A DNA stretch of 64,000 bases from Roseburia hominis. GTDB lineage: Bacteria; Bacillota; Clostridia; Lachnospirales; Lachnospiraceae. Positions 17,818 through 26,267 of this stretch are shown here, one piece after another. Location: positions 2,976,001-3,040,000 of the forward strand of contig CP159990.1 of the NCBI GenBank assembly GCA_040702975.1, read 5' to 3'. The notes below the pieces were generated by a model, which saw only the letters and a program-made list of their open reading frames with translations, made no database searches and was not told the origin of the DNA. Within the stretch, counting starts at the first letter, position 1. Every line of letters begins with the position of its first letter. Position numbers and translations under genes: made by a program.

Positions 17818-18366
17818 TTACTGCTCCATTTGTCTTCCCAGAAATCCTGCCGCACACGTGGCGAGCTTCTGCTCCGTGTCCCCCATTTTCTTCTTCCCTT
17901 CCTTTGCCAGGATCACCACGGCCCCGATGGCGTCACCCTCACAGATGATCGGGCTTACGACCTGACAGTCAAACTCCGCCGGCTGTTCCGCCGTCACCCT
18001 GGTGAACTTCTTGTCATCAGCTCCCGCCTGAAACTGCTCTCTTCTGAGAATCACTTCTCCGAGCTGCTTCGTAATCGCCTTCTCCTGGAAATCCTTCTTC
18101 CCCGGCCCTGCCGCCGCGATGATCTGGTCCGTATCGGTCACACAGACCAGATAGCCCAACGTCTGCGCCATACTCTCCGCATACTGCCGCGCAAAGGTCC
18201 CCATTTCCCCGATCGGCGAGTATTTCTTTAAAATGATCTCACCCTCGCGGTCTGTAAAGATTTCAAGTGGATCGCCCTCCCGAATCCGCAAAGTCCGACG
18301 GATCTCTTTGGGGACGACGACCCTTCCCAGATCATCTATTCTACGTACAATTCCTGTTGCCTTCAT
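17818..18366 (-). CDS. spoVT: Stage V sporulation protein T
   Basis: The 182-residue protein has an N-terminal AbrB-type swapped-hairpin DNA-binding domain (MKATGIVRRIDDLGRVVVPKEIRRTLRI) and a C-terminal GAF-like domain (about 60-178), the two-domain organisation and length of SpoVT (178 in Bacillus subtilis). SpoVT is a forespore regulator that modulates sigma-G genes and spore properties, so the host should sporulate. The Shine-Dalgarno GGAGG lies within one arm of a hairpin, and the leader carries a sigma-G-like promoter. This leader is duplicated 2 kb away on the other side of an AbiE-like pair. Confidence 0.92.
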   Translation of the reverse strand: MKATGIVRRIDDLGRVVVPKEIRRTLRIREGDPLEIFTDREGEIILKKYSPIGEMGTFARQYAESMAQTLGYLVCVTDTDQIIAAAGPGKKDFQEKAITKQLGEVILRREQFQAGADDKKFTRVTAEQPAEFDCQVVSPIICEGDAIGAVVILAKEGKKKMGDTEQKLATCAAGFLGRQMEQ

Positions 18367-18370
18367 ATAT

Positions 18371-18438
18371 AAATTCCTCCGTTTACTTTACTTTCCATTT
18401 CTGGGAGTAGTATCTGTAAATGGAGGAAATTTTATTCG
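18371..18438 (-). promoter_or_regulatory. spoVT leader, copy A, with sigma-F/G-like promoter
   Basis: On the minus strand CGAATA (18433-18438), 18-base spacer and GATACTA (18408-18414) resemble the sigma-G consensus (GAATA, CATACTA) with one mismatch in the -10. The segment forms an imperfect hairpin (TTCCTCCATTTAC with GTAAACGGAGGAA) whose 3' arm contains the spoVT ribosome binding site. Bases 18371-18430 match 20320-20379 at 47 of 60 positions without gaps. Confidence 0.55.
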
Positions 18439-18480
18439 CTAACTATGAATTCTTCCACCAACACTTTCTGCTTTTACATA

Positions 18481-19236
18481 TTATTCGATACCATAGCATT
18501 CTTCTAAAACTTTCACCAACTCCTCATACAAAATATTTCTTATGCCTAAATTTTTCAAATCTAAAGGATTTACTTTGGCCCTCTGCATGAATTTCTCTGC
18601 ATCTTTCTTAACCTGTCCAGAAATAGATACCCTTGCATCATTCTCAAGGTTTACTGCTAATCGAAACACATCATTCTTATGCTTTTTAATATCCTTACTA
18701 TCAATTTTCTCTCCGCAATTTTTTCTTTCAATTAAATCAAGCCAGGCCTTCATCTTAAACAATATGATATACTCCAGATTTAAAACAGAAATTTTGTCAA
18801 CAACCGTCACTCCTGTTCTAAGCAAATTATAGTAAGCTTCATCTAATAGTATCGCTGATAAACTCATAACATCATCACTAATATGTATTGGACTTAATCG
18901 GCTCATGATACTTTCAATATAATCCGGCTTTTTACTAAACAATTCAATCATATGCGGAAAGGTTATATCTCTTGGTTTAGAAAACCGAAAAAACTGATTT
19001 TCTCCAGTTCCTTTATCAATATGTTCATATCCTCCTGATTCTATAAAACAAATGAACGTATTAACAAAATCGCCATTCAAGGCTTCTATAAGAAGTACTA
19101 TATCCAGATCCTTTGTTGATCTAAAATCCACCCCCATATTTCCAAGAAGAATATCACATGCCGCCCCTCCAATAAACACGTACTGTCCTGCGTAATCTTC
19201 AAAATATTCTTTGAACTTATCTATGCCTCGTACCAT
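18481..19236 (-). CDS. AbiEii-like nucleotidyltransferase toxin
   Basis: The 251-residue protein carries the nucleotidyltransferase core: FIGGAACDILLG (Gly-Gly at 23-24) followed by STKDLDIVLL with the metal-binding Asp pair D43/D45. A helical C-terminal half follows. This pattern and the partner gene fit type IV AbiE/MenAT-like toxin-antitoxin systems, in which the nucleotidyltransferase modifies tRNA or other targets when the antitoxin is lost. Its first 16 bases overlap the end of the upstream gene, indicating coupling. Codon use is more AT-rich than spoVT and the flavodiiron gene on either side, suggesting acquisition. A housekeeping nucleotidyltransferase role cannot be excluded. Confidence 0.7.
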   Translation of the reverse strand: MVRGIDKFKEYFEDYAGQYVFIGGAACDILLGNMGVDFRSTKDLDIVLLIEALNGDFVNTFICFIESGGYEHIDKGTGENQFFRFSKPRDITFPHMIELFSKKPDYIESIMSRLSPIHISDDVMSLSAILLDEAYYNLLRTGVTVVDKISVLNLEYIILFKMKAWLDLIERKNCGEKIDSKDIKKHKNDVFRLAVNLENDARVSISGQVKKDAEKFMQRAKVNPLDLKNLGIRNILYEELVKVLEECYGIE

Positions 19237-20204
19237 TCAGTTCCCTCCATAAATTCATCTACTGCAATCTCAACTCTCTCATCAATTTGCCCCAAACTTA
19301 AAATCATTGTAATTGGGTCCACATATTGGTTCTCTGTTAGTTTACTGATATCATATTGCATAATTTGCACTTCTGGCAAATCTTCACTTAATGCCTCTGC
19401 TCTCGTTCTCTGATAGTTTAAAACTTCTTTAACATTTCCATAAACCGCATATTTTTCACGTGTTGGCTCAGCCAACATCGTTTGCTCACCTAACGCCGTT
19501 AATCCACATTTATAAGCTTTCAAGTTTTCAGGAATATGACTTACATTGACACTTCTCTTCACAGGGTTAATCAAATAATCCTTTCCAATACGATAGTATT
19601 CTTTTTTCTCAATAGGTCGAATTATCTTTTTTCTTCCGGTCTGTCCTCCAATTTCGTAATTAACAACACCGATCCTCTTCAATTCATCAAACGCTCTTAA
19701 CACTGTCATTGTGGAAACGTTCAACTTCTTTGCAAGCTCCTCTGCTCCGAACTGCGCTTCTTCGGAATATAACAATGCCAAAAAAATCATCTGTGTAGAT
19801 GCCGTAAATTTTTCCCGTATCTCATTTTCCATTTTTTTCTTCTGTATTTTTCTTATATGCAATGCTAAAAAGGGCAGATATAATTGTCGATCTACCGTTA
19901 TAAATGCAATTCTTTCTTCCAACATCTTTTTGACAGTATAAGGCGTAGCTTCTTCAATTAATACAGCCACATCATATTTTACTTTTTCCTGAATTCTGAG
20001 GATATGAATCCTGAGCCTTTGAATGGACTGCATTTCAATTGGCTTAATTAAAAGAAATGCTTCAGCAAAAATAGTCACCAAATAATATTCATAGTTACCA
20101 GCCAACTGCAAATTAAGATATTTCTTCGCATTCCAACGTTCAAGCGATGCCTTTTCATCTATTGCATCTTTTAGATAATTCAAAATATTTCTCATAATTC
20201 TCAC
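19221..20204 (-). CDS. Winged-helix antitoxin/regulator of the AbiE-like pair
   Basis: The 327-residue protein has a central winged helix (about 145-200; EELAKKLNVSTMTVLRAFDELKRIGVVNYE) between an N-terminal domain and a C-terminal domain of about 110 residues. It is encoded directly before, and overlapping, the nucleotidyltransferase gene, which is the antitoxin position in AbiE-like operons; such antitoxins also repress their own promoter. Two 12-bp direct repeats at the promoter, 20 bp apart, would be suitable binding sites. The start follows a good AGAGGTGAG Shine-Dalgarno. Sequence identity to a named antitoxin family is not claimed. Confidence 0.65.
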   Translation of the reverse strand: MRIMRNILNYLKDAIDEKASLERWNAKKYLNLQLAGNYEYYLVTIFAEAFLLIKPIEMQSIQRLRIHILRIQEKVKYDVAVLIEEATPYTVKKMLEERIAFITVDRQLYLPFLALHIRKIQKKKMENEIREKFTASTQMIFLALLYSEEAQFGAEELAKKLNVSTMTVLRAFDELKRIGVVNYEIGGQTGRKKIIRPIEKKEYYRIGKDYLINPVKRSVNVSHIPENLKAYKCGLTALGEQTMLAEPTREKYAVYGNVKEVLNYQRTRAEALSEDLPEVQIMQYDISKLTENQYVDPITMILSLGQIDERVEIAVDEFMEGTEWYEA

Positions 20205-20213
20205 CTCTTTTAT

Positions 20214-20257
20214 AATATAACATCATTATGTTTTATTGTAAATAGTTATGTTTTATT
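20214..20257 (-). promoter_or_regulatory. Promoter and direct-repeat operator of the AbiE-like pair
   Basis: Minus-strand TTTACA (20237-20242), 17-base spacer, TATATT (20214-20219). The plus-strand repeat TTATGTTTTATT occurs at 20226-20237 and again at 20246-20257, i.e. exactly 20 bp apart, on the same helical face and bracketing the -35 box. Confidence 0.6.
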
Positions 20258-20319
20258 TAAGAAAAGTTCACTAATTTCTTTCATATCTTGATATCTCATT
20301 TTCACATAAGTGATATAAA

Positions 20320-20386
20320 AAATTCCTCTGTTTACCACCCTCCCCATTCCTGGAAATAGTATCTGTAAACAGAGGAATTCTATCCA
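20320..20386 (-). repeat. Copy B of the spoVT leader, upstream of the AbiE-like pair
   Basis: This copy keeps the sigma-G-like elements on the minus strand: TGGATA (20381-20386), 17-base spacer, GATACTA (20357-20363). It also forms a perfect 13-bp hairpin (TTCCTCTGTTTAC / GTAAACAGAGGAA) followed by TTTTTT, so it can serve as the terminator of the flavodiiron gene. The ATG of copy A is replaced by ATC, so no protein starts here. Transcripts starting at the internal promoter would lack the 5' arm and would read on into the AbiE-like genes. Confidence 0.55.
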
Positions 20387-20446
20387 CCAGCGAGAACTAT
20401 CGATCAAAAACATGATTCCCCGCCAATCTTCATCTTATTCCAACCT

Positions 20447-22246
20447 CTAACCAATCGGTTCAAAATCCGTGGCTCCATGTTTACAGAGCGGGCAGATGAT
20501 ATCATCAGGAAGCGTATCTCCCTCATAAATATATCCGCAGACCGTGCAGACAAATCCTTTCTTCCCTTCCGTCTGCGGTTTCGGCTTCACATTTTTCTGA
20601 TAATACGTGTAGGTCATCGTCTCCTTATCAGACATTACCCTCGCCTCGGACACCGTACAGATAAACATACCGTGCGTTCCCAGATCCACATAAGACTCTA
20701 CTTCCAATGACATAAATGCATTGATGTAGCGTGACAGGAACGGAAGGCCATTATCTGAATACAGCGCATCATAATCTGCGAACTTGTCCACAGTGCGTCC
20801 GCTCTGGAATCCAAAATGCTGGAATACGGAGAACGGAGCCTCCACTGACAGACAATTGACATTCAGCTTCCCGGTCTGTTTGATCACATGGTGGGAATAA
20901 TTCTGTTTATTGATGTTGACTGCCACCCGGTTCGGATTATCCGTGAGCTGAGTCACCGTATTTACGATCAGGCCGTTATCCTTCTTGCCATCATTGCAGG
21001 TCACCACATATAATCCATATCCGATTCTGAAAAGCGCCGTCATGTCATTTTTATTTGCTTTTTCCGGCGACTGCGCGATGTAATCACGACAAAGCTCCTC
21101 TGCCAGCTTCTCAATGGCCTCCTTGGAATCTTCCTTGAGCGCGGACTTAATCGTCACTTCCGTTTCCGCATACGTCAGATTCTTGGAGCTCTCCAATAAT
21201 TTCTTCATCACTCTGGTCGCAAGCGGCGCCCAGCTTCCGTTCTGGATAAATGCAACGGTACGATTCTGGAAATTACGTTCCGTCAAATGTGTGATAAAAG
21301 TATGCATGAACGGGAAAATCTCTGCATTGTAGGTCGTAGTGGCAAGTACCAATTTCCCATAGCGGAACGCATCTTCCACCGCCTCAGCCATATCATCGCG
21401 CGCAAGATCAAAGACGGATACCTTCGGGCAGCCCTTGTCCCTCAGTTTGGACGCCAAAAGCTCCACTGCCTTCTTCGTATTGCCATATACGGAAGTATAG
21501 GCGATCACGATTCCATCACTTTCCACACGATAAGATGACCAGATATCATAAAGGTTCAAATAATATCCCAGGTTCTCGTTAAGGACCGGACCATGAAGCG
21601 GGCAAATGACCTGGATATCCAGTCCTCCCGCTTTCTTAAGAAGGTTCTGCACCTGCGCGCCGTATTTTCCAACAATTCCGATATAATACCTGCGTGCCTC
21701 ACAAGCCCAGTCTTCCTCCACGTCATTGGCTCCGAACTTTCCGAAGCCATCGGCAGAAAAGAGCACCTTATCCGTCGTATCGTAAGTAACCATAACTTCC
21801 GGCCAATGAACCATCGGGGCAAATACGAAAGCCAGGGTATGCTTTCCTAATACCAGGGTATCTCCTTCTGCCACCGTCAGACGTTTCACAGAGGCGTCCA
21901 GATCAAAGAACTGGTCCATAATCCCGAAACATTTTGTATTTGCCACGATCGTGGTATCCGGATACACATTCATAAAATTTTGAATATTTGCGGCATGATC
22001 CGGCTCCATATGCTGTACGATCAGATAATCCGGCTTTCTGTCTCCTAAAACCTCACTCAAATTATCCAGCCACTCATGCGTAAAACGGATATCTACCGTA
22101 TCCATGACCGCTATTTTTTCATCAAGAATCACATAAGAATTGTACGCCATTCCGTTTGGTACCACATACTGACCTTCAAACAAATCAATCTCATGATCAT
22201 TAACGCCAACATATCGAATATCGTCCGTAATCTGCAATTTTTCCAT
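20447..22246 (-). CDS. Flavodiiron protein with flavin-reductase and rubredoxin domains
   Basis: Starting from ATG 22246 (AGAGGTG six bases upstream) the protein has 599 residues in four domains: metallo-beta-lactamase-type diiron domain (about 1-245), flavodoxin (about 248-395), flavin-reductase-like domain (about 405-545) and a C-terminal rubredoxin with CTVCG and CPLC (about 548-599). All diiron ligands are visible: HMEPDH (79, 81, 83, 84), H147, D166 and H218. Such proteins reduce O2 to water and/or NO using rubredoxin-delivered electrons; fusion of the reductase modules makes a self-contained NAD(P)H-dependent oxygen scavenger. It is cytoplasmic and protects an anaerobe against oxygen or nitrosative stress. 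A terminator-like hairpin follows. Confidence 0.93.
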   Translation of the reverse strand: MEKLQITDDIRYVGVNDHEIDLFEGQYVVPNGMAYNSYVILDEKIAVMDTVDIRFTHEWLDNLSEVLGDRKPDYLIVQHMEPDHAANIQNFMNVYPDTTIVANTKCFGIMDQFFDLDASVKRLTVAEGDTLVLGKHTLAFVFAPMVHWPEVMVTYDTTDKVLFSADGFGKFGANDVEEDWACEARRYYIGIVGKYGAQVQNLLKKAGGLDIQVICPLHGPVLNENLGYYLNLYDIWSSYRVESDGIVIAYTSVYGNTKKAVELLASKLRDKGCPKVSVFDLARDDMAEAVEDAFRYGKLVLATTTYNAEIFPFMHTFITHLTERNFQNRTVAFIQNGSWAPLATRVMKKLLESSKNLTYAETEVTIKSALKEDSKEAIEKLAEELCRDYIAQSPEKANKNDMTALFRIGYGLYVVTCNDGKKDNGLIVNTVTQLTDNPNRVAVNINKQNYSHHVIKQTGKLNVNCLSVEAPFSVFQHFGFQSGRTVDKFADYDALYSDNGLPFLSRYINAFMSLEVESYVDLGTHGMFICTVSEARVMSDKETMTYTYYQKNVKPKPQTEGKKGFVCTVCGYIYEGDTLPDDIICPLCKHGATDFEPIG

Positions 22247-22327
22247 CTTAGTCACCTCTGATTATTATTTTTACATTCTATTGCCAAGCAGCAGAACTGC
22301 CTGTCCTCTTTCCTATTGTATTCTATT

Positions 22328-22606
22328 TTATAGATTATGACAAGGTATTATCTGGGTAATCTTACCCAAGGTATTTCCCCAGGCGTCCGGAAGACTGTCT
22401 GCAAATACTCCGAACAAGCCGCCAAAATAGTCTTTTTCCGGCACAAAAACCTGCGCTTTGAGAGGAATAGAAAATGGACTGATTGAAAATCCATTTTCCA
22501 GCCAATCAGCATCATATGCAAAAGCGGCTTTCCGGTCCGTTGTCAAAGCCAGCGTACCTACCAGCCGATCTTTATAGCATACCTGTAAATGTTTATTTGC
22601 TTTCAT
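22328..22606 (-). pseudogene. Truncated HipA remnant
   Basis: Only 92 residues remain, matching the N-terminal subdomain of HipA (KANKHLQVCYKDRLVGTLALT; GLFGVFADSLPDAWGNTLG). Full HipA kinases have about 400-440 residues; the kinase domain is absent and the frame ends in unrelated sequence (ITQIIPCHNL) shortly before the flavodiiron gene. It overlaps the upstream HipB-like gene by 14 bases, the normal hipBA arrangement, so the locus is a decayed toxin-antitoxin module with an intact antitoxin. Some hipA-like systems split HipA N and C parts into separate genes, but no C-terminal part is present nearby. Confidence 0.75.
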
Positions 22607-22898
22607 TTATGACCTCCTCAATGCTCCTATATGGCACTTTTTGAAACATTCCCCGAATCTCCTGTGCACAATCAAGTGCAACTGCGATCCTGGTGAGCGC
22701 AAGAAGGGAAATCTGCCCGGTCGTTTCAAATCTTTTGATGGAACCATAGCTGACTCCGCTAAGAACGCTTAGCCTTTCCTGCGAAATATTTTTCCTCTTC
22801 CGAATCAATCTTACTCGTCCGGCCAGTTTTTTATCCATTTCCTCCGGTGTTTCCCATAACAATGCTTCCATGACTTTCCATTCCCTTTCCGGTACCAC
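22593..22898 (-). CDS. HipB-like XRE-family regulator
   Basis: This 101-residue protein has an XRE helix-turn-helix (about 24-80; RVRLIRKRKNISQERLSVLSGVSYGSIKRFE) and belongs to the HipB-like antitoxins. It should bind operators upstream of its own gene; two AGATAATATATTATCT-type palindromes lie there, centred 40 bp apart. With HipA truncated, it may now act only as an autorepressor. Its position just upstream of, and overlapping, the hipA remnant supports the assignment. Confidence 0.8.
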   Translation of the reverse strand: MVPEREWKVMEALLWETPEEMDKKLAGRVRLIRKRKNISQERLSVLSGVSYGSIKRFETTGQISLLALTRIAVALDCAQEIRGMFQKVPYRSIEEVINESK

Positions 22899-22937
22899 TG
22901 ATTTACTCTGCTTCTAATGTTTCAGACAATATATTTA

Positions 22938-22993
22938 AGATAATATATTATCTATTTTTCAAAATTCGTATCATTATAGATAAAATATTATCT
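22938..22993. promoter_or_regulatory. Two palindromic operators upstream of the HipB-like gene
   Basis: AGATAATATATTATCT (22938-22953) is a perfect 16-bp palindrome and AGATAAAATATTATCT (22978-22993) differs only near the centre. Their centres are 40 bp apart, close to four helical turns, a spacing that allows dimer-dimer cooperation. The remainder of 22994-23127 shows no gene. Confidence 0.65.
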
Positions 22994-23127
22994 ATTACCA
23001 TTATACAATATTACCCTCTACATGTCCAGGTAATGTCTCAAATTTTCTCTCGGGATACGTTCCATATTTATTGCTTCTGTTACCTTGGCTGTTCCATAGA
23101 TACCGTGTTTATGCCCGACAACACAAA

Positions 23128-23182
23128 ATAGATTCTTTAAAAGCGACGGACCACATTCCTACCTGCTCCTAAAGAATCTATT
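23128..23182 (-). terminator. Terminator after the aldehyde dehydrogenase gene
   Basis: AATAGATTCTTTA / TAAAGAATCTATT forms a perfect 13-bp stem (23128-23140, 23170-23182) with a 29-base loop, followed on the minus strand by TTTGTGTT. The long loop and short T run make it a moderate terminator. Confidence 0.55.
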
Positions 23183-23212
23183 CTCATTTCTTTCATCTCA
23201 GCTAATCTCACC

Positions 23213-24592
23213 CTATTTCAAAAACATATGAACCAGCTTCCCATAAATCTTCCTATATGGCTGATACCGCATCGGCAAATCCAGCCAGGTCTTTTTATCC
23301 ACAATACTCTTGTAATGCGTAAAGGTATCAAATCCGTCCTTTCCGTGATAGGACCCCATTCCGCTCTCTCCAAAACCGCCAAATCCCATCTCACTGGTCG
23401 CCAGATGAATGATCGTATCGTTGATACAGCCTCCGCCGTAGCCGCACCGTGAAGTCACTTTGTCTGCGATCTCCTTATCGTTCGTAAACAAATAGAGCGC
23501 CAGCGGGTGCTGCATGGAGTTGATCTTCTCAATCGCCGCATCGATAGATTCATAAGTCAGGACCGGAAGCACCGGCCCAAAAATCTCTTCCTGCATAACT
23601 GCATCTTCAAACGTCACGTGATCCATAATCGTGGGCTCGATTTTCAGAGCCGCAGCGTCCGTCTTTCCTCCGAACACTACTTTTCTGCTGTCCATCAGGC
23701 CGCAGACTCTGTCAAAATGTTTCTCATTGATCATCTTTCCGTAATTTCCGTTCGCCAGCGGCTGTTTTCCAAACTGTCTGCGGATCTGCCGCTTCATCTC
23801 GGCAATCAACTGATCTTTGATCATCTTATCGCAATAAATGTAATCCGGCGCCACGCAGGTCTGTCCGCAGTTCAGGTATTTTCCGAACACGATCCGCCTT
23901 GCCGCCAGCTTAATATTTGCGCTTTTTTCCACGATGCACGGACTCTTCCCTCCAAGCTCCAGCGTCACCGGCGTCAGATGGCGCGATGCCTGTTTCATGA
24001 CCTCCCGCCCCACTGCCTGACTTCCGGTGAAGAAAATATAGTCGAAATGTTCTTCCAAAAGGCATGTATTTTCCGCCCTGCCTCCTGTGACAAGCGCCAC
24101 ATATTTTTTATGGAAACACTCCTCTATGATGGTCCTCATGATCTCACTGGTGTTCGGGGAGTAGGCACTGGGCTTTAACACCGCCGTATTTCCTGCGGCA
24201 ATCGCATCTACCAAAGGCTCAATCGTGAGAAGGAACGGATAATTCCATGGACTCATCACCAGCACGACGCCATATGGGGACGGCTTTTTATAACTTCGGG
24301 AATGGAATTGTGCAAGAGGCGTCATGACCCGTTTCTCTTTTGCAAATTTTCTGATATGCTTTAGCATATAGGTAATCTCACTTTGCACCAGCCCCGTCTC
24401 ACACATGTAACTCTCAAATGCGCTCTTCCCCAGGTCTTTTTTAATCGCCTCATTAATCTCCTCTTCATGGCTTTGGATACTGGCCTTCAGCTTCCTAAGA
24501 GCCTCGATCCGAAACTCCACCTCCAAAGTCACACCAGAATGGAAATACGTTCTCTGGTCCTCTACGATCTGCCTGATTTCTGCCTTATTCAT
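23213..24592 (-). CDS. Aldehyde dehydrogenase
   Basis: The 459-residue protein is an NAD(P)-dependent ALDH of the class found in fatty/aliphatic aldehyde oxidation. LELGGKSPCIV contains the general-base Glu (about residue 207), and NCGQTCVAPDY contains the catalytic Cys (about 241). The cofactor-binding segment MSPWNYPFLL is also clear. Length is normal for the short-C-terminus subgroup (about 455-490). It is encoded 52 bases after an iron-type alcohol dehydrogenase on the same strand, so the pair probably interconverts an alcohol and a carboxylate through the aldehyde. The actual substrate is not evident. Confidence 0.9.
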   Translation of the reverse strand: MNKAEIRQIVEDQRTYFHSGVTLEVEFRIEALRKLKASIQSHEEEINEAIKKDLGKSAFESYMCETGLVQSEITYMLKHIRKFAKEKRVMTPLAQFHSRSYKKPSPYGVVLVMSPWNYPFLLTIEPLVDAIAAGNTAVLKPSAYSPNTSEIMRTIIEECFHKKYVALVTGGRAENTCLLEEHFDYIFFTGSQAVGREVMKQASRHLTPVTLELGGKSPCIVEKSANIKLAARRIVFGKYLNCGQTCVAPDYIYCDKMIKDQLIAEMKRQIRRQFGKQPLANGNYGKMINEKHFDRVCGLMDSRKVVFGGKTDAAALKIEPTIMDHVTFEDAVMQEEIFGPVLPVLTYESIDAAIEKINSMQHPLALYLFTNDKEIADKVTSRCGYGGGCINDTIIHLATSEMGFGGFGESGMGSYHGKDGFDTFTHYKSIVDKKTWLDLPMRYQPYRKIYGKLVHMFLK

Positions 24593-24644
24593 AGCTCGAC
24601 GCCGTCCTTTCTACATTTATCAAATTTCAGTTCTATAACCGCCC

Positions 24645-25847
24645 TTAAACAGAAAGCAGCATATAGTAAAATGTCTCCAGCTCACCGGCGTCCATCAGCA
24701 CCGGAACCGGGTAGAGCGGATTGGCCTCCTTATCTGCGTAATGTGCCAGCTTGGTAATATCCTCTTCCTGAATCTCCGGCACCGTATCTCCAATCCCAAA
24801 CCGTTTTTTCATAGCTTTGATCTCTTCAATAAAAGCCTCTGCCGCCTGTGCTTCCGGAGTGTCCGCATCTGCAATACCTGCCGCAACGGCAAGCTGTTTT
24901 AATTTCTTATATATTTTTTCTCCATAAACTTCCAGCACAAACGGGAGAAGAATCGCATTTGCCAGGCCATGAGGTACATTATATTCCCCGCCAAGAGAAT
25001 GCGCAACAGCATGTACATATCCCACATAAGATTTCGTAAATGCACAGCCCGCATAGTATGAGGCCTTTAGCATATTACTTCTCGCTTCCACATTTGCACC
25101 ATCGCTGTAAGCGATATCCAGGTTTTCAAATATCAATTTCACTGCCATCAGCGCATCTTTTCTCGTCCCGGGCGTAGTTGAATTCCCGATATATGCCTCC
25201 ACCGCATGAGTCAGGGCGTCCATTCCGGTCGTCGCCGTAATATGTGGCGGCAGGCTTAAAGTCACCTTCGGGTCAAGCACCGCATAACGCGGAATCAGCG
25301 GGAAATCATTGATTGCGTATTTATGCCTTGTCTGGGCGTCCGTGATCACTGCCGCCAACGTTGTCTCGCTGCCCGTTCCCGCCGTAGTCGGAATGGCAAT
25401 CAAGAGCGGAATCCTCTTATGTACCTTCAAAATCCCCTTCATCTTTGCAAGGGACTGTTTCGGCTTAGCGACCCGGGCGCCCACTGCTTTCGCACAGTCC
25501 ATACTGGAGCCGCCCCCAAAACCGATGATTGCACTGCACGCGTCCTGCTCATACAGTTCCAATGCCTCCGCCACATTTACAGTCGTCGGATTCGCTACCG
25601 TCTTATCGTAAATAGAATAGCCGATCTGATTTTCCGTCAAAGCCTTTTCCAACCTTTTGGTAAGTCCTAACTGCATAATTCCGGCGTCCGTCACGATGAG
25701 CACCCGATCACAGCCCCGTTTTTTCAACACATCAGGCAGAAGTTTAACACTCTTTACGGTTTTAGGTCTCCGATAAGGCAACACTGGCAATGCCAGTTTA
25801 AATGCTCCCTGAAATATTCGACAATACATTTTCTTAAGTGGATTCAT
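24645..25847 (-). CDS. Iron-containing alcohol dehydrogenase
   Basis: The 400-residue protein is a group III (Fe-type) ADH: GFGGGSSMDCAKAVG binds the nucleotide (about 100-114), PTTAGTGSET is conserved in the family, and the metal site includes Asp and His in TTGMDALTHAVEAY and YVHAVAHSLGGEYNVPHGLANA. It is the first gene of a two-gene unit with the aldehyde dehydrogenase. The first 25 residues are hydrophobic/basic and extend beyond the minimal fold, as in many clostridial members. GGAGG precedes the start. Cytoplasmic, likely fermentative alcohol formation or oxidation; substrate unknown. Confidence 0.9.
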   Translation of the reverse strand: MNPLKKMYCRIFQGAFKLALPVLPYRRPKTVKSVKLLPDVLKKRGCDRVLIVTDAGIMQLGLTKRLEKALTENQIGYSIYDKTVANPTTVNVAEALELYEQDACSAIIGFGGGSSMDCAKAVGARVAKPKQSLAKMKGILKVHKRIPLLIAIPTTAGTGSETTLAAVITDAQTRHKYAINDFPLIPRYAVLDPKVTLSLPPHITATTGMDALTHAVEAYIGNSTTPGTRKDALMAVKLIFENLDIAYSDGANVEARSNMLKASYYAGCAFTKSYVGYVHAVAHSLGGEYNVPHGLANAILLPFVLEVYGEKIYKKLKQLAVAAGIADADTPEAQAAEAFIEEIKAMKKRFGIGDTVPEIQEEDITKLAHYADKEANPLYPVPVLMDAGELETFYYMLLSV

Positions 25848-25960
25848 TTGGTTTTTCCTCCATTTGTTTTATTTTAAATTCAAATCATTTTATAACCGAA
25901 CTATTTTATCACACATTTTCCTTTATGGAAACTCTTTCCTGCATATTTTTATAGATTATT

Positions 25961-26164
25961 CTATGCCTCATCGATTAAATCATAGATTTTATACAAAGAC
26001 AGCATATTCTGATACATTACTTTGTTTCCCATAAGCTGCCTGTAGGTGGCAGATTTCACCTTTCCTTCCCCTTTGAGTCTTTCCATTTTCTGATTCACGT
26101 CCCTGTAGTTTTCCTGCACTGCCAGGAGCATTTTTTCAAATGCCTCTAATCGTTTCTCTTCCAT
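25961..26164 (-). CDS. Small conserved-looking protein of unknown function
   Basis: A 67-residue, mostly helical, charged protein (MEEKRLEAFEKMLLAVQENY...) with no Cys, no membrane segment and no motif I recognise. It has a Shine-Dalgarno-like GAAAGGAAA before the ATG and normal codon use, and stands alone between the alcohol dehydrogenase and the DUF554 gene. The start of helix 1 resembles short Firmicutes proteins that appear near metabolic genes, but I cannot name a family. Confidence 0.55.
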   Translation of the reverse strand: MEEKRLEAFEKMLLAVQENYRDVNQKMERLKGEGKVKSATYRQLMGNKVMYQNMLSLYKIYDLIDEA

Positions 26165-26267
26165 TTTCTTTCCTTTCTCATATTATGAAATCACCATTGC
26201 CTACTTTACAATATCTATTTCCTATGCAACTTCAAACAAGCCAATATCTTGGAATAAATTGCTTAAC

